Positions 1 through 6,563 of a stretch of DNA of 8,070 nt are shown one piece after another; positions within the stretch are counted from its first letter, which is position 1, and each line of letters opens with the position of its first letter. The DNA is from Kiritimatiellia bacterium (GTDB taxonomy: Bacteria > Verrucomicrobiota > Kiritimatiellia > RFP12 > UBA1067): assembly GCA_017959645.1 (NCBI GenBank), contig JAGDAE010000110.1, forward strand, positions 1-8,070, written 5' to 3'. A program made the translations under genes and the position numbers. Below the pieces are notes generated by a model that was not told where the DNA came from, made no database searches, and was given only the letters and a program-made list of their open reading frames with translations.

Positions 1-2
1 AC

Positions 3-90
3 GAAAGCCCTGCTATGAAATCGCCAAAGCCCTCATATAAAATCGCCCTTGCCCCCATCTGTTTTCCCGAAACCCCTCATATGTTTTCCG
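3..90. repeat. Degenerate tandem repeat array, period about 22 bp, four units
   Basis: On the plus strand four consecutive units can be aligned at about 3-25, 26-48, 49-68 and 69-90. Each starts with an AAAGCCC/AAACCCC-like block, has a CATATG/CATATA-like centre and ends in AAATCGCC or TTTTCCC. Units 4-25 and 26-47 match at 19 of 22 positions; units 3 and 4 share CCCC, CAT and TGTTTTCC blocks. The array begins at the window edge and so may be longer. It lies just downstream of the last operon gene, and its period is not a multiple of three, with stops in the frames examined, so it is not obviously coding. Inside it and just beyond is a 6-bp inverted repeat (AACCCC 71-76 with GGGGTT 90-95, 13-nt loop) without a U-run on either side, so a classical intrinsic terminator is not supported. 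Function unknown. Confidence 0.6.
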
Positions 91-111
91 GGGTTGGGGC
101 CGGAGAGCGAT

Positions 112-2193
112 CTATTCCCCGCATTCGGCGAGCAAGTCGGAACCGGCCAAAGACGGGTCGAAGGGTTTGAAGCCGAGCGCGAACGCGGGAGATTCCGGTT
201 TCAGCCGGAAGTCCCTCGCCGCGACGTCGACAAACAGCGGATCGGCGAACATTCCGCCGATTTCCCTGCCGCAAGCCTCGAAGAAGGCGTAATCGGCGAG
301 GCGTCCATCGTTCCACCGCATGAATTGCGCCCCGCCGCCGGGATTGTACCAGAGATTGTGTGCCCAGACGCCGCCGGTCCAGCGCACCGCCTCGTGGACG
401 AGCGAACCGTGCTCGATGTAGACGATGTTGTTGACGAAATGCGCCGACGACGGTATGTCGTCCCTCTGGTGCACCGAGGTCTCGATTGCGCACCCGTTGC
501 CGTTCAGGGCGAAGATGTTGTTTCTGATTGTGTTGCCGACCCCGTAATGCTGGTGGTAGCCGCCGTCATGGGTGTCCCAGCAGAGATTGTTCTCCATCAC
601 GACGCCCTCGGACCCTTCGTCGTTGTAAAGCCCCAGTCCGCCGTAGCGGTGCGCCTTGACGTTCCAGATTGCGTTGTTGGATACGCACGTTCCGAAACTC
701 GTGCCGAGCGTATAGACGCCGCCCATGTCGCTCATCGTGCGCTTGCCGAGGTCGTGGATGCGGTTGAAAGAGACGGTGTTGCGCTGGGCGACCGAGCCGC
801 GGTAGCCCCACGGCCAGCCCACCGAGACGCCGGAATAGAAGAAATCGTAGATGTCGCACTTGGTCACGGTGGTATCCGCGCAGTGCGAAAGCGCTATGCC
901 CGTGCCCTCGGGATTGAAAAGTCCGCCGTGCCTTATGACGCAGTTGGAAATGGTGTTGAAGGCGGTCCATTCCTTCGCCGGAGTGGTTATGATGCGGCGC
1001 GAGAGCGTCTCGCCCTCGGCGACGCAGCCTCGCCCGGCGCCCATCCAGATTCCGCCCGCGCCGAGGTCTTCCATCAGTGTTCCGGTTATTTCGCATCTGG
1101 TCACGCCGTCGCCGAACTTCATGGCATAGTTGTCGGTGTGCCTGATCGTGCAGCGGTCCCAGACGCAACGCGTCGCGCCCTCGACCGTCCACGCGCCGTC
1201 GCAGAACACTGCGGCCTGGTACATGTCCGATTCGGTGGGCGCCCTGCCGCCTCCGGTCGCCGTCGAATATTCGAAAACCAGATTTTCGAAACGTAGATCG
1301 CTGACGAATTCGCCCTTCCGGCAGTCTCCGCGTATCGCGCAAAGCGCCGACAGCCCCGACAGCGGCGCCACGATCTCGGTGTTGCGGATATCCTGGCCTT
1401 TGCGCGGACGGTACAGTATCTTGCCGGCCGCAGCGTCGTAGAGCCATTCGCCTTCGCGGTCGAATCCGGAACGGATGTTTTCGATGCAGAAGAGCGAATC
1501 GCCGTCCCATTGCATCCATTCCCGCCAAGGCGCCGTACCGTACGTGACGACGGTTTTGTTCGCGCGGTCGTACGAGCGGATGTTCCGCCTCGCGAAAGCC
1601 CATTTGTTGCGGATCAGCAACTGCGCCGAAGAAAGATCGTCGTCCGGCACCGAAGCGACGAGTTCCGCCGCGCCGTCATCGGCGATCAGAAGCGATTCGA
1701 CGTAACGCCGCCCGCCGTCCGCACCGGTTTCGGCGACGCACGAATTGACGCCGTTCGAGGTCGTCAGAAATCCCTCGTCGGGAATTCGCGCGCGCGTCTC
1801 GCGCCGCCCGTCGACGTAGAGCGACTCGAACCACACCGGAGCGCCGTCGCCGGACACCGGCGCCGGCGCCTGCCACCATCCCTCGCCCGTGTCTTCCCAG
1901 CCGTCGATCGGCGAACCGCCCGAAATCACCACTCCGTCCTCGCCGCGCCAGACGACCGGCGCATCGGGCGAACCCGAATCGGCCGGAGTGAAGACGAGCG
2001 TCCCGTCGAGAACGTACCGCCCCTTGCGCACGACGACCGTCCATGCCGAGACGTCTCCGGCCGCCTTGGCCGCACGAATCGCCTCCAGCGCCTCGCGCGG
2101 AGAAAGTCCGCCCGCTTCGACCACAAGCTCGCCCGCGCGGACGTGCGCCGCGACGGACAGAGCGCAAATCAGACAGATAAACCGAATATCCAC
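112..2193 (-). CDS. Secreted right-handed parallel beta-helix protein, GH141-like glycosidase family
   Basis: Predicted exported carbohydrate-active protein of 693 aa (696 if the upstream GTG at 2202 is used; numbering here follows the 696-aa form). An N-terminal signal peptide is visible: hydrophobic core at about 8-19 and a VRA cleavage site near 23. Residues about 25-100 look like the first helix rungs (VVVRKGRYVL, VVWRGEDGVVISGG). YVDGRRETRARIPDEGF (129-145) is typical of GH141-like proteins. From about 300 to 620 come repeated beta-helix rungs, with motifs SDMGGVYTLG (491-500), GGLGLYNDEGS (521-531) and DGGYHQHYG (546-554). Conserved Asp/Glu in the last three blocks are candidate active-site residues, but I cannot assign the catalytic pair. 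GH141 members include fucosidase and xylanase activities, so the substrate is not predictable here. It is the last gene of the polysaccharide operon, starting 13-22 nt after the preceding stop. Cysteines are numerous (about 20), many on helix rungs. A pectate-lyase-like or epimerase role remains possible. Confidence 0.8.
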   Translation of the reverse strand: MDIRFICLICALSVAAHVRAGELVVEAGGLSPREALEAIRAAKAAGDVSAWTVVVRKGRYVLDGTLVFTPADSGSPDAPVVWRGEDGVVISGGSPIDGWEDTGEGWWQAPAPVSGDGAPVWFESLYVDGRRETRARIPDEGFLTTSNGVNSCVAETGADGGRRYVESLLIADDGAAELVASVPDDDLSSAQLLIRNKWAFARRNIRSYDRANKTVVTYGTAPWREWMQWDGDSLFCIENIRSGFDREGEWLYDAAAGKILYRPRKGQDIRNTEIVAPLSGLSALCAIRGDCRKGEFVSDLRFENLVFEYSTATGGGRAPTESDMYQAAVFCDGAWTVEGATRCVWDRCTIRHTDNYAMKFGDGVTRCEITGTLMEDLGAGGIWMGAGRGCVAEGETLSRRIITTPAKEWTAFNTISNCVIRHGGLFNPEGTGIALSHCADTTVTKCDIYDFFYSGVSVGWPWGYRGSVAQRNTVSFNRIHDLGKRTMSDMGGVYTLGTSFGTCVSNNAIWNVKAHRYGGLGLYNDEGSEGVVMENNLCWDTHDGGYHQHYGVGNTIRNNIFALNGNGCAIETSVHQRDDIPSSAHFVNNIVYIEHGSLVHEAVRWTGGVWAHNLWYNPGGGAQFMRWNDGRLADYAFFEACGREIGGMFADPLFVDVAARDFRLKPESPAFALGFKPFDPSLAGSDLLAECGE

Positions 2194-2202
2194 AATCCGC
2201 AC

Positions 2203-2207
2203 CCTCC
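2203..2207 (-). promoter_or_regulatory. Shine-Dalgarno GGAGG that decides the beta-helix gene start
   Basis: The minus strand reads GGGGGAGG immediately before a GTG at 2202-2200, leaving zero spacing, and 9 nt before an in-frame GTG at 2193-2191. The second spacing is functional and the first is not, so I prefer the start at 2193. Both starts keep the signal peptide. Confidence 0.55.
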
Positions 2208-2215
2208 CCCTCGAA

Positions 2216-3997
2216 TCACCGCTTCACGCCGGGCGTATTCAGCATCGCCTCGCAATTGAGCGCGCTTTCCCACGGGCGACACGGGCAGCCGCTTTGCTTC
2301 CCGTCGCGGTAGTATTCGCACCAGGCGCCGTCGGCGTCGCGCGCAGACATCATGCCGGCGAGGGCGGAAGCCGTGTCGAGCCCCGCCCGGGCGAGAGCGT
2401 TCAGCCGCATCGCGAAGTCGTAGCCGGTATGGGCGCGAGGATCGAGCGTGGAGTTTCCGGCCGCAGAGCGGAATTCCTCCTCCGTCACGAAACCGCCGTC
2501 GACGAAACCGGTCATCAGCGAGACGCAGGGAAGCGCGACCATTTCGATCTCGGGAAGATTCGCGATCGGCTTGCCGAAGCAGTCCGGGCAGACGTGGTAG
2601 CCGCTGACGGGATCGTACTCGAGCGTCTTGAGCCGTCCGTAGCTGCCGTCGTACCAGCAGCGGATGCAGACGCCGTCCTGCCAGCGCGGGAACTCAAGAC
2701 CCTCCATCCGCCACGGCTGGTTTACGCAGACGATGCCGTCGCGGACGAAATTCTCCCTGAAAAGCGCCCTGGCTTCGGCGACCTTCTCGCGCAGCTCCCC
2801 GTCGCCGCCGAACAGTTCGATGTACCGTTCGGCCGTGCGGATGAAGCGCCCGGTCGAATCGGACGAGCCGTGGTAGAGATACGCGCGCTGGAGTATCGCG
2901 CCGGCGACATAGGTCTCGTCGCCGGAGAAACAGGTCATCCCCTTGTGCAGCTGGCGAAGCTGCGCTTTCAGCGCCCAGTCGAGCATCGGCTTGCACTCTG
3001 CGAGAATTTCCGGCCGCACCTTGGCGAGTTCGAAGACGCTTTCCATTATGTACGACGGGCCTTCCACGTCGTCGTTGAAGATCATGCGCCCCTCTTCGCC
3101 GTTCATCACCTCGGCCGTCACCAGATCGCCGAAACGCTCGAATCGTCCAAGCCAGAAGCGGACGATCTTTTCCGCCGCGCTCGCATATCCCATCGCCAGC
3201 AGCCCCTTCAGCACGCCAGCCTGGTCGCGGATGTACGCCATCGGATAGTACCTGCCCGCCATTACGCCGCCCGACCTCGACTGCTGCGCGTGGATCAGCG
3301 CCGGCACCGAGTACAGCGTGCGCACGATCTCGTCGTGGAGAGGATGGGCGGGGTCGATCGCGGAGCGCACCGCCTCGCCTTCGCCGAAGAAACCGTTCCA
3401 GTACGACGCCGAGCGCGCGAAGACTTCGCCGGCGCGCTTCGCGGCGAAAGCGAGATTGCCTTCGCCTTCGACCGGATTCGTCAGCGTTATGACGATGCGC
3501 CCCTTGCCGGGATGGAGCAATACGCCGTTGTCGGCGAGTTCCGCATCACCGTCGACGGTCAAATAGAGGCGCGATTCTTTCGCGCTCGCGAGAAGCTGTC
3601 CATTGTACGGCGTGCTGACCGGCGTCACTATGCAGAGCGAATCGGAGAACCGGTAGCGTTTGAGATTGGGAAAGTTCGCGAGCTCGTAGCGTATCGGGAA
3701 CGAGGTCTCGAATTCGCGCACGAACACGTCGTATTCGGGATCGACCGCATCGGTCATCACCGCCCGGCCCGAAGGCGACTCGACGCTCGTCACGAAGGTA
3801 TTCGTCTTCTCGATGCGCGTGGCGCTGCATTCAAGCCCCGACGCCGGCTCGGCGACGACCATCCTGCCGATCGGCGGGGTCGAATAGCCCGGCCCGTACA
3901 TGTCGATGATGTCGGCGTTCTCGGTGTAGAAGAGAGCGGATCCGTTGCCGATCGCGTGGACCGCAGTCGCGGCTATCAGACAGAAGATGCTATGCAT
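2216..3997 (-). CDS. Exported six-hairpin (alpha/alpha toroid, GH15-like) glycosidase-like protein with two CxxC pairs
   Basis: 593-aa protein starting at ATG 3997, fixed by an AAGGA ribosome site 6 nt upstream and by a short hydrophobic leader ending in AVHA (about residue 15). The leader has no Lys/Arg, so the signal peptide call is moderate. Residues about 18-200 are beta-rich and fit an N-terminal sandwich domain. From about 215 to 590 amphipathic helices fit an (alpha/alpha)6 barrel, with GRYYPMAYIRDQ (248-259) followed by a Gly/Ala-rich helix, as in GH15-type enzymes. Other conserved-looking blocks are NDDVEGPSY (308-316), SGDETYVAGAIL (358-369) and RPWESALNCEAML (574-586); acidic residues in these are candidates for catalysis, not assigned. 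Unusual are Cys444/447 and Cys470/473, two CxxC pairs 22 residues apart, which could bind zinc or form disulfides. It sits between the flippase gene (29 nt upstream) and the beta-helix gene, so processing of the locus's glycan is a reasonable inference. The substrate is unknown. Confidence 0.7.
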   Translation of the reverse strand: MHSIFCLIAATAVHAIGNGSALFYTENADIIDMYGPGYSTPPIGRMVVAEPASGLECSATRIEKTNTFVTSVESPSGRAVMTDAVDPEYDVFVREFETSFPIRYELANFPNLKRYRFSDSLCIVTPVSTPYNGQLLASAKESRLYLTVDGDAELADNGVLLHPGKGRIVITLTNPVEGEGNLAFAAKRAGEVFARSASYWNGFFGEGEAVRSAIDPAHPLHDEIVRTLYSVPALIHAQQSRSGGVMAGRYYPMAYIRDQAGVLKGLLAMGYASAAEKIVRFWLGRFERFGDLVTAEVMNGEEGRMIFNDDVEGPSYIMESVFELAKVRPEILAECKPMLDWALKAQLRQLHKGMTCFSGDETYVAGAILQRAYLYHGSSDSTGRFIRTAERYIELFGGDGELREKVAEARALFRENFVRDGIVCVNQPWRMEGLEFPRWQDGVCIRCWYDGSYGRLKTLEYDPVSGYHVCPDCFGKPIANLPEIEMVALPCVSLMTGFVDGGFVTEEEFRSAAGNSTLDPRAHTGYDFAMRLNALARAGLDTASALAGMMSARDADGAWCEYYRDGKQSGCPCRPWESALNCEAMLNTPGVKR

Positions 3998-4003
3998 GGC
4001 TTT

Positions 4004-4008
4004 TCCTT
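4004..4008 (-). promoter_or_regulatory. Shine-Dalgarno AAGGA of the glycosidase-like gene
   Basis: The minus strand has AGAAAGGAAAAGCC directly before ATG 3997, with 6 nt between AGGA and ATG. It is one of the two clear Shine-Dalgarno sequences in the operon, and it lies in the 29-nt gap after the flippase stop. It supports this ATG over the long upstream open extension of the frame. Confidence 0.65.
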
Positions 4009-4026
4009 TCTGTTTCGAGGTTTCGG

Positions 4027-5580
4027 CTACGCCCCGCCACCCGGGGCGAAGCGGCGGAAGAACGGCAGCCGCGCGGCGAGGGCGGCGACTTCGGCGCGGA
4101 AAAGACAGAGCGACGACAGCGCGACGAACGCTCCCGCCGCCGCCGCCTTGGCGGCAAGCCCGGCGACGCCGGAAAGCGGCACCAGACGCACAACGGCGTA
4201 CGAACCGGCGCACATGGCGAGCGAGCGGGCCGCCGACAGCGCCTGCACGCGCCAGTATGCGCGCGATTCGCCGCGCCCGAAAAACGCGGTGAACATGACA
4301 CGGCTTTCCCACGGTATCTGGACGAGCGTGAACGACAGCACGGTCGAGAGAATCACGCCGTCGAGCTTGTACGCGTCGGGAAGCGCGACGACCAGCGCGA
4401 TGTTGAGCGAGAGATTGAACGCTCCGGCGACGATCGGTTTCCAGCGGTCTTGCCGCCACAGGTTCGCCGCCGCCTTGAACACGAGCAGCGTCTGGCGCGA
4501 CTGGTAGACGTAGAAGAGAACCGTCATCAGCGCCGGCGTGAGCGCATGGCGCGAAAGCTCAGGCCGGCCGCCGGTCCACACCTCGATGAACGGCGCATAC
4601 AAAGCCGCCATCATCGCCGAGCAACAGGCCACAACCAGCCCGACCATGCGGACCGCCCGCATGAGCCGCTCGAAATTCGCCGCCTTCGTCTCGGTGAAGA
4701 TCGTGTTGCCGAAACCGTTCTGCATGGACGAGTAGACCGACCACGCCAGCCCCCCGACCGCAGTGTGCACGTACCAGTAGTTGCCGTAGGCGCCGACGGC
4801 GACGAGACCGAGAAACGCGGATATGACGATATTGTCGGTCTGGTTGGTTATCACGGCGCCGACCTTGTGCATGAAGATCGACTTGACGTCGGCGACGACT
4901 TTGCGGCGCAGACCGTCCGCCAGCTCCCCGCGCGGACCTATCTCGGGGAAAAGCCGCCGCGATTCGCGCCAGACCAGGATGTTGTTCACGACCGTGAACG
5001 CTATCGTGGCGAGGACGGAGGGGTAGTAGTTGCGCGAAACGAAGAGTATCAGGAACACCGTCGCGTACTGGGCGACCGACGTGAAGGTTCTGATGTTCGT
5101 CATCACGTCGCCGCGGTGGTATGCGTTCAGCACCGAGCCGCGGTAGGCGAAAAGGAAATAGCCGGCGGCGGTGTTGGCCAGATGCATGAGATAGAGGACG
5201 TGCAGATCGAGCCCGGGCGGCAGGTCGCCCTTCACGAGATGCCGCAGAAACGGCAGCAGGCAGAGTCCGATGGCGAAGATGGCGGTCCCCACCCAGCGGT
5301 ATACCTTGCGGTAGAATCGCAGATACGCGCAGACGAGTTCACGGTCGTCGGCCGCGACCGGTTTGTACATCGAGCACACGACGGCGGTCCCGAAGCCGAG
5401 ATCGGCGAGCGCAAGCACGCCGAGGATCGACGTGAAAAGTCCGTTCAGCCCGAGATACTCCGCACCCATGAGCCACAGGAACAGCGTGCGGTTGAGGAAC
5501 GGGAACAGCAGCCCGACGCATTTGTTGAGCATTGCCGCGGCGAAGTTGCGCCCGGTGTTTCTGGCAAAATCGATTTTCAC
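4027..5580 (-). CDS. wzx: Wzx-type polysaccharide flippase (oligosaccharide repeat-unit transporter)
   Basis: 517-aa polytopic inner-membrane protein of the MOP/Wzx superfamily, a usual length for the family. It is expected to flip the undecaprenyl-linked oligosaccharide repeat to the periplasmic side. The start is taken as GTG 5580, which overlaps the glycosyltransferase stop in GTGA; the frame is open further upstream but only as a basic shadow of the preceding gene. Family-like blocks are GAEYLGLNGLFTSIL (39-53), ALADLGFGTAVVCSMYKP (57-74), SIFMHKVGAVITNQTDNIV (234-252) and ANLWRQDRWKPIV (372-384). About 12 hydrophobic segments run through the chain, including those at about 96-112, 132-146, 170-181, 190-203, 312-328, 347-359, 385-400 and 404-420. 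The C-terminus ends in a Gly/Ala tail. No good Shine-Dalgarno precedes the GTG, so translation probably depends on coupling to the upstream gene. Assignment to Wzx is firm at family level; the sugar substrate is not predictable. Confidence 0.85.
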   Translation of the reverse strand: MKIDFARNTGRNFAAAMLNKCVGLLFPFLNRTLFLWLMGAEYLGLNGLFTSILGVLALADLGFGTAVVCSMYKPVAADDRELVCAYLRFYRKVYRWVGTAIFAIGLCLLPFLRHLVKGDLPPGLDLHVLYLMHLANTAAGYFLFAYRGSVLNAYHRGDVMTNIRTFTSVAQYATVFLILFVSRNYYPSVLATIAFTVVNNILVWRESRRLFPEIGPRGELADGLRRKVVADVKSIFMHKVGAVITNQTDNIVISAFLGLVAVGAYGNYWYVHTAVGGLAWSVYSSMQNGFGNTIFTETKAANFERLMRAVRMVGLVVACCSAMMAALYAPFIEVWTGGRPELSRHALTPALMTVLFYVYQSRQTLLVFKAAANLWRQDRWKPIVAGAFNLSLNIALVVALPDAYKLDGVILSTVLSFTLVQIPWESRVMFTAFFGRGESRAYWRVQALSAARSLAMCAGSYAVVRLVPLSGVAGLAAKAAAAGAFVALSSLCLFRAEVAALAARLPFFRRFAPGGGA

Positions 5581-6563
5581 TTGACGGCGAGGGATCTGAC
5601 GGCGAGATAGGACGCGATGGCGAGAGAATGCATCGCGCCCGGGTGCGGGGTACGCAGCGCGAGTTTGTGCGGCGGCCGGCCGCAAGGCCTGCCTGAGAGT
5701 TCCCGCATGAGCCGGCCGAACTGTTCGCGGTGGGGGGCGGCCATGTCAAGCCAGGCCTCGCGGACCTTGCGCGGATCTGGACGCTCGTCGCGCCAGCGGG
5801 CGATGCCCTCGGCTACTGCTTCGCGAGTGGATTCGACATAGGCGACATAGTCGCCGGGATAGAGAGCGCTGCGGCCGCCGAGCGCCGGAGTGTCGACGAC
5901 CGGCAGCCCGCACAGGAAATATTCGCTCGAGCAGAACGACGCGCCCTCGCGCGCGGAAAGGACGAGTCCGCACCTCGCCAGCGCGAGATACTCGGATATC
6001 CGCGCGCCCGAAAAAGAAGGCAGTATCTTCGCGGCGGCGTATTGCGAATAGACCATATCCGCGTAGTCGCGTTCGGAATCGTAGATTTTCGTAGCGCAGC
6101 CCATGAGCAGGAGTTTCGCCCCGGGCGGCATCAATTCGTGGCGTTTGCACGGCGTGAGCCGCGCGACATAGGCTGCGTCGTACGGACGCTCCTTGCCCAT
6201 CGGACGGTATCTGCGCTCGTCGAGAAAACAGTTCTGGTGTATGAATCTGGCCTCGACGCCAGCCGCCTCGAGCGCCAAGCGTTCGTTCTCGCAGTTGGCC
6301 AGCGCGATCGTCCTCGCCGACGGAGCAGCGGCGGAGAAACGAGCGACCGTCGCGGCGAGTTCGGCGGCGAGGGCCGGCGTCTCGTGCTCGTAGCCGAGCT
6401 GGAGCAGAACGGCCGTTCCCGGTCTGGAATTGGCGAACGCGGCGAAGGCGTCGAGATTCCTGGCGAAATCGACATCGAACGCGGCAAGCACGGCGGGCTT
6501 GCGGCAAAGGACGGCGACGGAACGCCTTGCGGCGAGAGCGGCTATGTCCGGTTTGTTTTCCAT
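5577..6563 (-). CDS. GT4-type glycosyltransferase (glycosyl transferases group 1)
   Basis: 328-aa cytoplasmic enzyme predicted to transfer a sugar from an activated nucleotide donor to the growing lipid-linked repeat unit. The C-terminal Rossmann domain carries the family signature: YDAAYVARLTPCKRHE (128-143), LLLMGCATKIYD (151-162) and an E-x7-E motif, Glu206 and Glu214, in EGASFCSSEYFLCGLPVVDT. The N-terminal half (about 15-120) is a diverged acceptor domain. The start is ATG 6563, because the polymerase frame ends 22 nt further on; the frame stays open for 81 more codons, but these are Arg/Ala-rich shadow. No strong ribosome site is seen, so coupling with the upstream gene is likely. Oddity: residues about 290-312 (SGRPCGRPPHKL and on) are coded by a palindromic repeat and do not look like enzyme sequence. 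The native protein may have ended near residue 290. The end overlaps the flippase start in GTGA. Confidence 0.8.
   Translation of the reverse strand: MENKPDIAALAARRSVAVLCRKPAVLAAFDVDFARNLDAFAAFANSRPGTAVLLQLGYEHETPALAAELAATVARFSAAAPSARTIALANCENERLALEAAGVEARFIHQNCFLDERRYRPMGKERPYDAAYVARLTPCKRHELMPPGAKLLLMGCATKIYDSERDYADMVYSQYAAAKILPSFSGARISEYLALARCGLVLSAREGASFCSSEYFLCGLPVVDTPALGGRSALYPGDYVAYVESTREAVAEGIARWRDERPDPRKVREAWLDMAAPHREQFGRLMRELSGRPCGRPPHKLALRTPHPGAMHSLAIASYLAVRSLAVK
5674..5693 (-). repeat. REP-like palindrome inside the 3' end of the glycosyltransferase gene
   Basis: Plus-strand GGCCGGCC (5674-5681), GCAA loop (5682-5685) and GGCCTGCC (5686-5693) form an 8-bp stem with one mismatch. 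On the gene's own strand this reads GGCAGGCC-TTGC-GGCCGGCC and encodes SGRPCGRPPHK in frame. A loop of four with GC-rich arms is the shape of bacterial REP/BIME-type palindromes. The element may extend into the adjoining 5630-5673 region, whose translation (LALRTPHPGA) is also low-complexity. That it is dispersed in the genome is inference; only one copy was noticed in this window. Confidence 0.5.

Noticed and set aside
3..90. CRISPR array
   Set aside because: Repeats are directly adjacent without unique spacers and differ from one another; no cas genes are nearby.
71..95. Possible transcription terminator after the last gene (AACCCC/GGGGTT stem)
   Set aside because: The stem is 6 bp with a 13-nt loop and no U-run follows on the minus strand; the arms are partly explained by the tandem repeat itself.
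49..1296. A 415-codon plus-strand open frame opposite the beta-helix gene
   Set aside because: It starts in the tandem repeat, gives a low-complexity Arg/Val/Ala protein and mirrors the coding frame of the GH141-like gene.
1858..1869. Perfect 12-bp palindrome near GGCGCCGGCGCC
   Set aside because: Lies within coding sequence for an Ala-Pro stretch of the beta-helix protein and is expected at this GC content.
1889..4507. An 872-codon open frame on the plus strand, antisense to both exported enzyme genes
   Set aside because: It crosses the boundary of two well-supported minus-strand genes, its protein is Arg/Ala/Val-rich without recognisable domains, and the GC-rich codon use of the opposite strand explains the lack of stops.
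4450..5610. A 386-codon plus-strand open frame opposite the flippase
   Set aside because: His/Arg/Glu-rich translation typical of an antisense shadow of a hydrophobic membrane protein; no ribosome site or family motif.
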